DNA of 64,000 nucleotides, from assembly GCF_022458985.1 (NCBI RefSeq), contig NC_061782.1:8325672-8389671 (forward strand). Direction: 5' to 3'. Positions 31,401-45,000 of this stretch are shown one piece after another. The notes below the pieces were generated by a model. The model saw only the letters and a list, made by a program, of their open reading frames with translations. It ran no database searches and was not told the DNA's origin. Position 1 is the stretch's first letter. Each line of letters starts with the position of its first letter. Source of the DNA: Mugil cephalus (Eukaryota; Chordata; Actinopteri; Mugiliformes; Mugilidae). A program made the translations under genes and the position numbers.

Positions 31401-34400
31401 GCTGTTAAGCTGCCTGGGAAGTATAGAAATCTTTCTGGTATGAAGTGCCAGAGATTGTTCTCGTTTTTTTGCAGAGATTCCTGTCTAGTCTTCTTGATCC
31501 AGAAGTGAAACAGGTGGAAGAATATTTACTTGATTTTATATAGATCAAAATGCAGACGGAGTACGGAGAGACTCCTTTTGAAGCTGCACTTAGGCCAGAG
31601 GTTAGACTCCTGCAGTGGATGAAGTGTTTTTCTTCTTCTTCTTTTATTTGAGAGCTGCATTGTTCCTCAGGTCCATGCACCTGGGGCATTGGCTGGGCAT
31701 TAGTGAATACAGGCATTTCCCATGGTGCATTTTGAGGCCCTGCGTTAGGGCAGCGATGAGTCTGCTGAGGGTATATGTTTACTCTTTGCTGTCTGGCCTC
31801 CTTTTTTATCTCTTCCACTGATTGTTCTTCTGCTGCTGGGTCAACTCAGGTCTGTGTGCACTGAGATGTAAACAAAAAAACCTCTAATTGTCTTTCTCCA
31901 GAAGCTGTTTCCATTGAGATCCCTGTGCAAGCGCGCACGCACATGTGCACACATCCCAGCCCCTTTTGTCGCATTTTGTACGTTCTCTCAATCTCCCCCT
32001 GCTTCTGTCATGCCCATCATTCTGTTGGCATGTGCCTTCCACATGTGTTTGTGAGATTGTGGCCAGCGCCAGGTAAATTGGATCATGTCAGTTTAGTCAC
32101 TCTGCCTTCAGTGGAAGATTTCAGCTCGGAGGGACACGGCGCACGGCGCACACATGCAAACCGTCGGAGAAAAAGATAAGATTGCAGTTGAGCAATAAAA
32201 GATTGAGCGACCTAGACTCGTAGAACAGTCAAACACAGAAGTGTTCCAACAGGTGGCAGGTCAGGTTTCCAGCAAAGCACGCTGTGCATTTCCACAGCGG
32301 CAAAAGTCAGGTCAAAACTTGTTGATGTGTTATCACAATCTGGTTCACTGGGTTTTTAATTAGTTAACAATGGCATTGTTGTGTTTGGATCCCGTTGTGT
32401 ATTTACACAGCATACATACTGGATGAAGCAGCACGTATCATGGTCCAAATACACCATAAAATCCCCAAAAAACACCAAGATATTGCATTTCTTTGTCCAG
32501 GTTTGCTCAGTGGGAGCGTTGGAGTGTTACCCGAGTGTGATGGATTGTCTGTTATAACACAGTAAATGGGGGAAGCTTCTTAATAAAAGGGGTCACTTGT
32601 TTTGGCACATCATCAAAGTAGCTGGCATGTGTTCCCTTCTTTGTTGCCGAAAAGAGTAATCTGTCAGGTCTGTTTCCTTATTAAGTTTAAGGAACAAACC
32701 TTTGTTAATCCCTCCTGGGGAAAAAATCGTTTTTGTCATTCAAGCCATCCATTCGCACTCACAGTAGCGAGCGCAGCCCGAGGAGGAGTGTGCAACCATG
32801 CGTGCGCCACCTGGTGAAACAAAAGAAAAACTTACTCGCTTTTTTTGTTGTCGCAAAGGAGTACGCAGACCAGTTCTAAATCATCTTCTCCGAAAACTTT
32901 ATTGTTCTAATAAAGCTACACAGTCTGGGGTATCTGTTTCTGTGTCCTTGCCACTCGCAAATCACAGTTACTTCCCGAGCCTTTGAGGACCTGCCAATTT
33001 TTATTTCAAATCAAGCTGAGCTCGGAATGACAGGCAGATAGTCAGGAGAAAAAGAAGGGTGGGCTACAGAGGGGGAGTGGTGGGCTGACGACTGGTTAGT
33101 TAGATCCCTAGATCCTCTCTAATGCATGATGCAGTGAAATTGCTCACTAGTGAAGTATTATTTTTAATTCTGTAGCTTATTACTTACGCAACCCCACTTA
33201 ACCTAAATAAACATTGAGCATTTGCGGTTGTTTAATTCTTTTTTGATGGATCGCTCGCCTTGATGTGGTTTTATGTCCGTTTCCACATATCAGACTTGAT
33301 AAGGCAGCTGGCTGGAACTCATTTCATTGGTTTCCTTACCTCCTACTGAGGGTGTGACCCTCCATTCACACTGGCCATTAAAATCTCAGCATTACTCCCT
33401 GCCGGCAATATTGGCGCGTCAGGGTGTGCAGTTGGTGGTCTGAGCACAATGAGGGAGGGTGGTGTTAGATGATTGGGTTCTTACCGGCCCAGATAGACTT
33501 GAGTTATCGCGGTGTATGCGAAGGGGAGGGTTCGCTCTTTAATGGCAGGGCTTTAGCATCAGTGCTAATTTGAGTGTCAGCTGGTGGGAGATTCTTCCCT
33601 GTTGTGAGGTTGAATTGTGGAAGCAGTAGATGAAAGGGGAAGACATTGAATAGTGCTTTTGGGGTTTCTTTGGTCCCTACTTTCATGGCCCCAGTTAGCG
33701 CGAGCGGTGGCGCACACACACAGTCTTTACACCCCTTTACAAGTGTCCTTTCTGGTTATGGAGGCACTTGGGGAAGGTGGCATGCCTAGTTTCCCAGGCC
33801 CTAGTAATGAACTCTCAAGGATAATATTGCCCAATTAATTGGATCTGTGGTTTAATTGCACGAATCTCTTTGAGCACGAGTTTGGCAAAACTCCCGTTCT
33901 GTTTTTTTTTTCTCTCTCTCTTCGCCTGCTTCACCACTTCCACTTCTCTCCTTAACCTCGCATTCTTCTTTGCAATAACCCAGTTAAGGTAAAGAATCGC
34001 TCCAGCGAAGCGGAAACACAAATGTTTTCATCAGGTCGGAGATGCCTGTGTCTGGTTCCACACATGCAACCCCTCATTCTCCTACTGCAAAGGGTGATGA
34101 ATTTAATATCTTTCCCGGCCAAAAAACCGTTGCACGCACCCCTCCCGTTCCTGCCACAAGCCCTGAACAGCTGCTCACAATGGAGGATTGAAAGCGGAGC
34201 TCCCACGTTGTTTTAAATCGGCTCCTTAGAGGCCAAAATGTGATTTGATCACATTTGAGTGGGGAGTGACACTGAATGTGTTCCGTTGTTTGCATTGTAA
34301 GTTTACAGAGGAATCAAGTGATGGGCAGTGGAGCATTAAAAACCTGCCTTCAGGTTTGTTTGCTTTCTGTCTGGATTTTTTCCTTCCGCTGTGTTGATGA

Positions 34401-37400
34401 TGAACACAGTGTGACACATCCAAATGTCTAAAGGGCTGCAGCTCCTCCGCATTAAACATAAGCAGGCAGGTAACGGGTAACTTAAATAAATGGGCTTGTA
34501 AATGCGCTGGGAAGGATTTGTAAATTTACTCCACATAGTAACACTGCCTCACTCATTATATGATGAAGTCCATGAGCTGGAAAATTGGTGTAATCATCTT
34601 GGCCTCCAACCTACGCTGCACCCTAATTTGACTGCGGGAGGGGTGGAGGACTGCATCATGGCTTGGCCTCGGCTCCTGAGGTCGAGGCATCTTGGGGACA
34701 GGGCCAGCTACTGCTTCCTCACTGCGGAGGACAGAGGAGCATTATTATGGCTCAATTACACAAGGCTTTATTAAACATAATTGGACGTAATTGCAGCCCT
34801 GTGTTCACCCGGGGGTCTCGGAGTGGCCCTGCCGCTTGTTTGGGGCTAAATAAACATGTTTGACTTTGACCTGAAGTGCAACCGGCTGGACACTGTGGAG
34901 GATCCCACATTTTAGAAGAAAATTCAAGGAAGTGAGAACCATAGTTTCAAGGTAATTGACCATTTTGGAGGCCACAACGTGTTGTTGCTTCAGCTTTGAA
35001 GATGTATATAAAAGTTTTATGTGCTGTTATAATATTATTATAATCATGCACAGTGGTCGTGCTGGCTGAAAGATGTAGTTAAATTGTGCCTATGATGGCC
35101 AGACATATGCAAATGGTGATATTTTGCTGAAATTATCGTGACTTCTTGGTGACTTCCTGCATTGGCAACAACCAGGTCTGTGCAAGATTAGCTTCACTGT
35201 GTTATTCAGTGCGAGATATTTTGAAAAGGTAACCATAGGCCGTGTCATCACATGACATGTTTAGCTTTTCAGCGAAGCACTGCTACCTGAAGCCATAGCT
35301 CGTTGCCAACATTCCTCCTAAGAATACATTTTCAGAGGCCTAATGACGCGGTCCCGCTTCCTGAGAGTACGCTACCTGCCTAATTTTCCCCAAGTGCTGT
35401 CATCTCTGAGTGGATTAGTCTTAATAATGTGGCGCACATTGGCATGGAATAGCGCTACAGTGCTAATGTATGCAGGGCTGTTTTGTAGAACATCCTTGCA
35501 TTATGACTTCATTTCCATAAATCTAATTTGCAAAATTTCAACTTTTTTTTCCACTAATAGCTCAAGTAGCTGAAGAGTGGGGTGTCACACAGATGAATCC
35601 CAAAATATAAACATTAGAATTGTTTGCAGAGATGAAAAATCTAACAAAACTAGATTTGGTCAGTGGGGTGTGATCCTCATGATATCACTGACACAGAGCG
35701 CAGAAGTTGTAGATGCGAGAGAACAGAATTCGGCCGGTCTAGTGTCCTGCTTTGGTGAAAAAAGCCTATTAGTAAAAGAAGAGCATTAATCTCAGCGCGG
35801 TGGACAGAACGTGTTAGCTTTTCTGACAGCGTATTAATATCTCCAGGGCCTTTAATCAGGCCACAATGTCAGAGGATTATTTTAAGACCTGGTAGAAGCA
35901 CTGGGGCGCCTCTCTGGATGAACCAAGATGAAAGACAGACTATACAACATCAGAGACAGAAAATGAGTTCATTACTGTAATTAGGCCTCTATTTCTCTCC
36001 CATCTCGCCATCTCCGTCCCTTCCCCCAGTTCACCCAGGCCGTGCATCTTAAACACCCATAATGGCAATGCATTACTCCGGTTAGCGAGGAGCTGTTCGT
36101 AAAGGAGACCGCCCACCCCCTCCATCTGCCGCCTGCCTTCTACAGACAGACACAAAGGAAAGGACAGAAAACAGCCTCCTTCGGGGTCACACTGAAGCAA
36201 AGATTCTGCTGACCAAGTAGCTTGTGGCACTCTCTGTTGGTTGAGTGAGTTGGGGGGGGTGGGATGTGGAATGAGACTTGGTACAACTGTGTGCATTAAT
36301 CACTGTCACAGGGAAAGCAGCCAATATAAGAGGGGAAAGAGAAACACAAACCGCCATGTTCACAGACTTTTCCTGCCCCGTCCTCGACATTAAAAATGAA
36401 CACCAGCTCGCCCTTTGTTGACCCCATGTAGCAGGAAAAACACAGAGACTGGAATGTGTGCTGTACATAAACAGACTAGGCTAGACTACTACAGATGTAC
36501 GGATGTTTTTTTTTATCGCGGACTTGCACTTAGTCCCATTTTTAATATTAAGCGGTGACATAATGCTGTATTTTTTCCAAAACGGTTAACGACAAACACT
36601 GAGCTCTGATCTCCGAAACGGTTTCATCAGTGTTGACAGCATTACTCCCCTCTGTGTTATTCAGCTGCGCTTTTTTTTCACGCAACAGTTTGAAGTCATT
36701 CATGCTGTTTTGTTGTTATGCACTGAGATTACAGTATGTCAGTTTCTTTGTTCCTCTTGTTCCCAGTCATCCGTAAAAAGCCTCCGTTGGAGTGTCACCA
36801 CTGATGAAGCTGTTTGTGCAGGTGGCACATTTTGATGTCACTTGCTTTAATTGTGAGTGTGAAAGGGCAGCGTTCAGTCAACAGTTCAACATTCGGGCGC
36901 TATCGTCGCATCTCTCCGTCACGCCTGGGTGAGAGGGCTGAAATGAGTTTTGATTGATCAGATAAATCTAAACCAAATATCCGTCAGTGAGAAGTCAAAC
37001 ATGTGATCAGCTGCTTGGGGATTTTCCCATTTTTTTTTTGTTTGTTTGTTTGTTTGTTTTAGACCTTCACATCAATCACATGTTGCCTTGAGGTGTTGAA
37101 CATTTAGTGGTTGGAACAGTGGATTCAGCTACGGGATCTGATTTGAGATTTCCATTTCAGAACAATTTAGCGTAGTTATGAAAAGAGATTCAAACAAAAC
37201 TAGTTTTATATCTTGGTACCGCAGATTTGTGGTATTTCCACAACATTTTCCCACTGGTTGGCACATCTTGCAGCTTTCCTTTTATCCGTCCTTTCTCTGC
37301 CGTCATACTTTTTAAATCCAAAATGCTGCCACACATCAGCTTTCAGGCCTTGCTGAGCCCTAAGAGTCGGAGCTTCTGACGTGTTTTGGATCCCCGTCAC

Positions 37401-37754
37401 ATGGGGACTAATCTCGTTGCGCCGTCTCGCTGGACCAGTCATACGAAACCAGTCTCAAGAGATATCTCATGACAGGATGCAGGAAATGGCATGCGTAGAA
37501 AGAATCGATTCAGGGATTTTGTGAATTGATTTCAGAGCTTTCAAATGAAGCTTAATTTGATTTGGAGCGTCACTTTTCTTTTTTTTCAAAGTCGGCGATA
37601 GATTCAGCTGAGGTCACTTTTCTTTCAGTCATACTTTAATCAGATTTAGAGTCATTCTTTTAAAGTAATTACCAAATTCACTCTACGCCAGATCTATGCA
37701 TTAATTAAACCCCGTGAGATGGACGTTTACAGAGTGAAATCAGTGATGCATTTG
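25401..37754 (+). other. sipa1l2 intron 1, part c
   Basis: No coding exon is supported. Contains a tandem gtgctgct array (26127-26152), a C21 homopolymer (27980-28000) and a (TTTG)n tract (37039-37060). A weak exon-like block lies at 28436-28499. Blocks with frequent TAATTA/ATTA strings (for example 30260-30345 and 34735-34795) may be conserved non-coding elements, which I cannot test without alignment. Confidence 0.4.
27980..28000. repeat. C21 homopolymer
   Basis: Uninterrupted run of 21 cytosines. A second C-run (13 C) lies at 48276-48288. Both can form G-quadruplex-type structures on the minus strand and are prone to assembly error. Confidence 0.95.
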
Positions 37755-38232
37755 TACACCAATCAGGCTTAACAGTATGGCCACCTTCCTCTCCCATTTG
37801 TCTCCAAAACAGTTGTGGCTCATCGGAGAATGGACATAGGTCTTCTGAGGGTGTCCTGTGGTGTCTTGCAGCAAAATGCTGTTAGTGGGGGTCTTTGGAT
37901 CCTGTGGGTTGACAACAGGGTCTTTGTGGATCAGGGTTTTTCCTGCAATGCATCCCACAGATACTTTATCAGTTTGGGATGTAGTGAATTTGGAGGCCAG
38001 GTCAACACCTTGTGCTGTTCCCCATGTTTTTGGACTTGTTCCTACACTGTTTTTGTGTGTGTGTGTCTGTGGTGTGTCTGGTCTTGTCTAGGTGGGTGGT
38101 ACGTGTCTAAATAACATCCACATGAATGCCAGGCCCAAAGGTTTCCCAGCAGAACACACTGTATTGTCACAGGATGATCAATGTTATTTACCTCTCCTGT
38201 CAGTGGCTTTAATGTTGTGGCTGATCAGTGTA
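37755..38232 (+). mobile_element. Tc1/mariner-derived MITE, copy 3 (complete)
   Basis: 478 bp bounded by TA on both sides. Left end tacaccaatcaggcttaaca; the right end is the inverted form, reading tttaatgttgtggctgatca and then gtgta. The interior shares with copies 1 and 2 ggtgtcttgca, cccacagatactttatcag, gaggccaggtcaacac and the block ending aataacatccacatgaatg. No coding potential. This is the only copy with both ends and no insertion. Confidence 0.88.
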
Positions 38233-40249
38233 TATATGTGTTTCGTGTAATGAGTTGTGGGTGTGCCACATTTTAAAAAGGGAGAATTAACTTTGGTAAC
38301 TCAGCTTGGCTTTATTTAGAAATAATAAAACCAATCTTCATACCCAGATCTACCACTTTGGCTTTTCAAACACAGGCACTGCCTGTAATTAAAAGAAGTG
38401 CCTGCGGTATTGTTCACTGCACTGCAGCCAGTCAGATACTACATTATTCATCATTTGCTGTTTGGAACAGACAAACATTTCCCAGAGCGGTTCTCATTAT
38501 TACATTATACATTCACATCACACAACACATTGTCTTGCTGTCCGATCTTAGCCCTGTGTTAAATACAGTGTCACTACATTTTCCTGCTTGTTAACGACGC
38601 TCTGTTCGTAACCACGTCAGTCCATAACAGGGCAACTTGAATATTTTGGCATAGCTCAGAGGATATCCTTACCAGCCTATTCCTATGCATTTAGGTCATG
38701 CATGCATTAACCTGTATTTGGCCCATGCAGAAGTGAATACTTTATTATTAAAATGTTTCCAACTCCCCCCTAGTGTATTTGGTCTAGTCTGGCTTGCAGC
38801 TAATCTTGATGTGGCCCACATTTTCTTCCCAAAATAGTTTATCCTTAACAGCAAATGACAGAGAAATGTAAACAGTTGCTTGACTGTAGAAGCCATCATA
38901 TGAAAGGTCTGCAGATGGAGCTGAAGCAAAAGACTGAGAGTGTGGTCCCACCGTCATCTATCACGTTCAAATCTTACTAAAAGGGTGTCTTTAACAAAGC
39001 TTATCGTCTTCCCCGAGGCGCTAGTGATTCTGTGCCATGTTCTGAATGATGTGGAGGGTTTACTTGGTAACTCGTGGGGTTTTCACATGCCTGCAGAGCT
39101 AGAAGAAATGAAGCACACCACTAGTCCCAAAGAACAAGAAAAAGACATTTAGGTCAATGTCGGCAGTCTCAGAGTCTGTGCTGCAGAGTGGTTTTGTGTC
39201 ATCTCCCATGCCGACCTCAGTGTTTGATAGAGGAATCCAGTCTAACAGTCCTTTGCTGCCTCTAAACCCACACTATTATTGAGATCGAGGAAAGGGACAT
39301 TCGTGTTTTCCTGGAAATGCTCATTTCTACTTTGTTTGTTTGTATTTTATTGACTGTGTCAAATTGTCAATCCACTGTTGGAAGAGGCTAAATGACCAAG
39401 CTGGCATTGTGCAGGGATACCACTAAGAGTTAAAAACCATGAGAGTGTGCAGTGTGTCTGTATCTTTAATTCCCAAGAGGAAGTAAGTTTGTTTTTTAAG
39501 GACAATCACACCGATGTTTTCCCTTCTCCTCACTGCCCACCAGTTAATGAATACATATGCTGACATCAGCTGTTTGTCAGTTTATTAGAACAAGTGGGAC
39601 AGGGCAACTTTTGTCTTCTGAAGTTACAGGAGTGGAATAGATTCAGCCTTATACGTCAGTGAGTCTTACATTTCTGGTTTTTATTTGTCTCTTCAGGTCC
39701 TTGTTAATTTTCCTCCTAATCAACTGCATCAGATAAGAAGACAAATTGACGTTGAATATGCAAACCTATCCCTCCTGTACGATTTGCAGACTTGATGATG
39801 CTGCAAGCGGTTGGATCAGATATTGGTACATGCGAACATTTAGCTGAACATCTGCCTCTTGTTGCTGCAATTTGCTTCGCCACCATCTGTTAGGCATTGG
39901 CTGGAAGCACCAACAAAGATATACATCTAACTTGTTATAAACCCATAATGGCACCCTATCCTCCCAAATACACTAATTAGCTGTATTCAGTGATATGCTT
40001 GACATAGTTCCAAAACTAATATACCCCAGTGTACCCCATGGTGAGACTTTATTACAAGATAACAGGGTACAGACAATTTAGGTCAGAAGTATGATGGTTT
40101 TTGCAGCTGAACCCAACATCCCATGCTTCATTTTCAGGAATACACATTACTTTTCTTATGTTTCAAACAAAAGTGCCCCAGTTACAGTGTTCCAACCCAC
40201 TTGCTGTGATCTAAACATTTTCTTCTGTGTTTTTGTTTCTGTGCCGTAG
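38233..40249 (+). other. sipa1l2 intron 1, final part
   Basis: Mixed-composition intronic sequence ending in the acceptor tttctgtgccgtag (AG at 40248-40249). No exon, RNA gene or named repeat recognised. Confidence 0.5.
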
Positions 40250-40519
40250 ATCCAACTCTTCCAGCTGTCGTTCTGCATCGACGGCACGCTGTGAGAAAAG
40301 ACTACGCTCCGCTGTGCCTCAGTGCTCCTCAGACGCTTGTCCTTGACATCCAAATGTTGTGTGTCGATTGCCATGCCGCCCGTCCTCTATGAGTTATGAC
40401 GACGGCTGCCTCCCTGACTCAGGAACGAGGCTCCTCCTCCACTCACCAGTGCGCAAATCACATGATGTAATGAAGAAGGGTCTTGAAAGTCTACTCTTCA
40501 AGGAGTCTGCCAGCAGGAT
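40250..40519 (+). other. sipa1l2: sipa1l2 5' untranslated part of exon 2, with upstream ORFs
   Basis: Follows the acceptor at 40248-40249. Contains several upstream ATGs. Short ones start at 40354 (12 codons) and 40372 (8 codons). The longest starts at 40389 and runs 44 codons to TGA at 40521-40523, overlapping the main ATG at 40520. An in-frame TGA at 40484-40486 precedes the main ATG, so translation of sipa1l2 cannot begin further upstream in this exon. Confidence 0.7.
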
Positions 40520-42035
40520 ATGAGTATTTTGAGCCCTTTGACAGATAACAAATCAAACCTTGTGGGAATTGTGGGAAGCCCAGAAGAATACTCCAGAGTC
40601 ATGCAGTCAGAGGAGCTATTCAGCAGGAAACTCAAAGCCCTGAATGGTGGCATGGGACCACCAGCCTCCAGCATGCAGGGGAAACCTGACGGTGCAGGCA
40701 AAACAAATGGAACTCCAGCAATGCCTAAAATGGGCGTCAGGGCCAGGGTGACAGAATGGCCACCGAGGAAAGATGGATGGGATGGGCGGCCTTCACCTAA
40801 CTATCAGAGTGTTATACCAGTGTTTCAGAACGGCCAGCAGGAACATGCGGTGGAAATATTAGAACAAGGTGAGGCCGTCTGTCTGGAAGTGGACTACACA
40901 GATAAATACACACTGAGTGACCTTCTCAGCCACTCCCCGCTGAAAGGTCTCCACCCTATCCGTCAGCGTAGCAACAGCGATGTCACCATAAGTGACATCG
41001 ACTCTGAGGACATAATGGACCAGCATGCTGTCAACCCAAACACTGGAGCCTCGCTGCACCGCGAGTACGGGAGCACATCTTCCATCGACCGCCAAGGCCT
41101 GAGTGGGGATGGCTTTTTCACCATGCTTAGGGGCTATCGAGTGGAAACCCTGGACCACCGTAGCATACCGCCCCTGGGTTTCCCAGAGTTGTTGCGTTGT
41201 GACGCATCCCTCTCCCCCAGCTTGCAAACAGCAGCACAAATCGCAAGGGGGGAGATAGTCCACATTCCAGGCTACGACTACATAGATAACTCTTTCCTCT
41301 ACAGCCGTGAACCGGAGAAGTCTTTCATGAGGCGTCTTAAATCAGAGTCATCTGAAACATCTCTGTTCAGGAAATTGCGGACCATTAAGAGTGAGAGTGA
41401 TGCCTTGCGGCTCTCGATAGAGGACGACCGGCGACCACTGAGCTTTCAGAAGTGCTTTGCCCATTACGATGTTCAGAGCGTGCTTTTTAACATCAGCGAG
41501 GCGGTGGCTAGCAGAGCTAACCTGAGCCAGAGGAAGAACACTACAACCGGGGCTTCGGCAGCCTCAGCTGGACTAGGGGCTGGGGCTTGTGGAGTGTCCG
41601 GAGGTGGACCCGTGACGGGACCTGTCGTCGGGGCAGATGGTGGAGCACCAGGATGTAGCAGTGGAAACCCGCCTATGTTTGAGTCTCCTCTGGGCAGCAG
41701 GGAGGACTTAAACCCCAAAGAGAACCTGGATGTGGACGAAGGCGATGGGAAGAGCAACAGTTTAGTGCTAAGCTGCCCACACTTTCGCAATGAGATCGGT
41801 GGAGAGGGCGAGAGGAAGATCTCCCTCTCCAGAGCCAACAGTGCCAACTACAGTGGTATGTCAGAGAGCTGCTCGTTTGAATCATCTCTAAGTTCCCACT
41901 GCACCAACGCCGGGGTCTCCGTGCTGGAGGTGCCACGAGAAAACCAGCCGATCCACAGGGAGAAGGTCAAACGCTACATCATTGAGCACATCGATCTCGG
42001 AGCATACTACTACCACAAATACTTCTATGGGAGAG
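40520..42035 (+). CDS. sipa1l2: sipa1l2 exon 2, coding part (residues 1-505)
   Basis: Start ATG at 40520, the first in-frame ATG after an in-frame stop. It opens [10 protein letters not shown] and reaches the family motif [20 protein letters not shown] by residue 28, the same spacing as in mammalian SIPA1L2. One large exon, as usual for this family, ending GGG AGA G|GTAAGG in phase 1. Contains a Gly/Ala-rich low-complexity segment at 343-386 that is shorter in mammals. Confidence 0.97.
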
Positions 42036-45000
42036 GTAAGGACGGCTAAAAATAAACGTGTGATTTCAGAGTTAACAGGTTTGATGTGACGATGCAGGAG
42101 GATTAGTGTGACTCAGTGTTGAGGATTATTAAATTCTCCTGGCCAGTTCATTTCCTTGAAACAATACTGTGCACACAATCCTGTGAGTGTGAGTACCCAA
42201 ACGAAACAGCCTCCCCTCATTGGGTCAGATATCTTGACGGCCCAGTTATTTTTGTAAGGCCGCATGAAATAAGGTCCAGAACAATAGCAGGCTTGTGTTG
42301 GGTGCGAGGGTGTGTGTTTCACTTCCTCGGCAGAGGAGCGGTCATGTCCTCCCTGTGATATTACGCCGGTCCCTGTGGAGAGACTGTGATTAGTCATGTG
42401 AGGAGAGAGAGGTGAGCGGGAGAGTGTGCTGCAGCTGTTCCCAATGGGGACTGCGGGGTTATGAGGACCCCTCCTATGAAACTTAAGGGTCAACAAAGCT
42501 GCGCCAAGGTCCCAGCTCCTCTCATTAAAACACCTATGTGACTGACGCTGGAAATACCACGCCGACCCCGACCCATCACCACACTATACATATCTGTTTT
42601 TCCCACTGTCTGTGGCTCTGTGCTTGCAGCTCTCAGCAGATTGAATTACCCCTCCTTAAGCCCTCCCCCAGAAAACAGCTGCTTCACCTTTCACACCCTG
42701 AAATTCCTGACCTTCTTCAAAAAGATACTAAAAAAATATTCCCGGGTGTGACTGTGTAACATCTCTCAAGGCTCTGCTTACAGTCAGGCTGAATGGACCT
42801 TCGAGCTTAGCCTGATAATCATTTACCCTGAAATGTTTCCTCATTCATCACTCATCCTAAAACTGGTGCGTTTCTGTGTGTTTAACCTTTTTTTTTTTTG
42901 TAGCGACACAGGACAATTTATAGCTGACATGCCCTGCCATACTGTCAGTTTCCATTTTGATGTTATGGCATTTAATGGAAGTTGTCTTTTTCACAGTGTG
43001 TGGATGTAGCTTTTGCCCTTTTTTTCATGAGGCGTTTTATTGGATAGACAAGTCTGTCATCACCTGTGCTTCGCTGCATGCACACTCTCACGCAGACATG
43101 ACCATGTGTCACCACTTTAGGGCCGAGCTTTTATCAACCTGGGCCCAAACATTGATCCTATTGATTGCCTAAAGCCTGAAGCCCTTCTTCCCATAGCAAC
43201 AAGCTGTCCTAATGGGCACAACGTTTCGTCCACGCCAAAAGCGCCAACCCCAGCTCTATACAGGGCACGGTTACATATTCTATATGACCGTAAAGTTCAG
43301 AGCGCCAAATGCAAAAGGGCATACAGTGCAGAACTTTTCCAAAAATTTTAAAGGCACTTCTACAATGTGGAGTGACAGGATAGTCAAGGAAGGGGCATTA
43401 CTGACATGACATGACAATCAAAGTCATCCACTGTGAAACCTTTGGCAAATTGTCAACACCATGTGATGTGCGCCAATGACATGTTAAAAAAAATGTGTTG
43501 ACAAAAAGCTTTCCTCCATAGTCAACACTGTCTCACTCACTCTGGATGCCCAGTGGCCTGCTACGCAAGACAACCCCCGTACCACCATTTGACCTTATGC
43601 CTCACAGAGCATTTCGCCTCAGTCCAATGTCCCTAACAAGCCATGCATTCCTCAGACAGTTAACCCTGCTTTGCCCCCGTTCAGTTAATTTCATATTCAT
43701 GCTCACGAGAGCGTTGATGCCACAGTGACAAGAACCGGCACATTTCCACCGTTTATGCGCGGCATGGGTGTGCAAGATCTAAATTGCAGCGTAAATCTCT
43801 TTACGAGCGTTAGCACTTGGTGTCCCCATCGAGATTTTTCTTTTGTTGGCTGTTGGATCGAGGTCTTTTTCTCGGCTTTTGCCCGGATTAGAGAGTGTTT
43901 GCTCAAGGCACAGCTATGTGTGTGCGCAAAGCTCTGCTCCTGTCCGTTTCCTAAACACACATGCGCACAGCTATAATAACAATAATGAGGTCAATACAGA
44001 AATTAGCGCTGGCTCTTAGAATGCTTACAACTTGCAAGGCTAAAGTAACCCCTCTAGTGTTTACTGAACGTTTCGTTAAATCGCACAAAATAAACAGCTG
44101 GGGAAAAAAAACTGTCTTATAAGAAATGTGATAAAAATATTCAGCATCTTGGGAGCTTTAGTATTATCAGTAAATTTCATGGCAGTCTGCCTCTTAGATT
44201 ATTATAAATTTACTGTGAAAATTAACATCTACACCTGAGGATGTTTAAAGAGGAACATGTTATTGAGTGCGTGCATGAAAAAAGAGTTCATCCTTCAAGA
44301 GCATGAAGGCGATAACGAAAAGACATGAAAATCATCTGCCTGTCACGTTGGAAATTTTTGCTGGAGAGGGGTTATGCAGGGTTATGAAAAGATTAGGAGT
44401 GCTATGAACATCCCCAGGATATTTCTATAAAATCTGACAATCAATATTTGTGATAACGTGCCAGGGGATACATTAGTAATTATAATAACGCCCTGTAACA
44501 TTTTATATGATCTCTTGTGTGGGACTAATGGATGTACTGATGAACACACTCTAATGGTTTCCCATAGTATTTGGTAGATGTGAGGGTAAAATTCCTCTTT
44601 AATTTACATATATTGTGACCCAGTGTGCAACAAATTCATCATTAATGCTAAATATTAAAACAAAGCACCGTTCAGGTCTGTAATGACTCACTGTGTGTTT
44701 GCACTGGGAGAAATTTGAGGCTGTGTTGCGGTATCTGGGTCAGCGATGGGTCAGAGTGTGTCAAAAGTTACTGGCCTGAATTTATTTTTACCTTTTTAGA
44801 TCCCAGCACCACAAGCCAGAGCTCCAAGGTTCTAATCCAAAGTGAATCCATTTCAAATCAGCACTAGACACTTTTGTCTCTAGGTAATCGGTGTCACAGC
44901 TCGGCCGTAGTCGATCCTCAAAGCATTTTTATGTAATTAAATAGCTACATAAACAGGGCTGTTGATATTCTGCTGAAGCAAAAGCACCGATCTGATTTAG

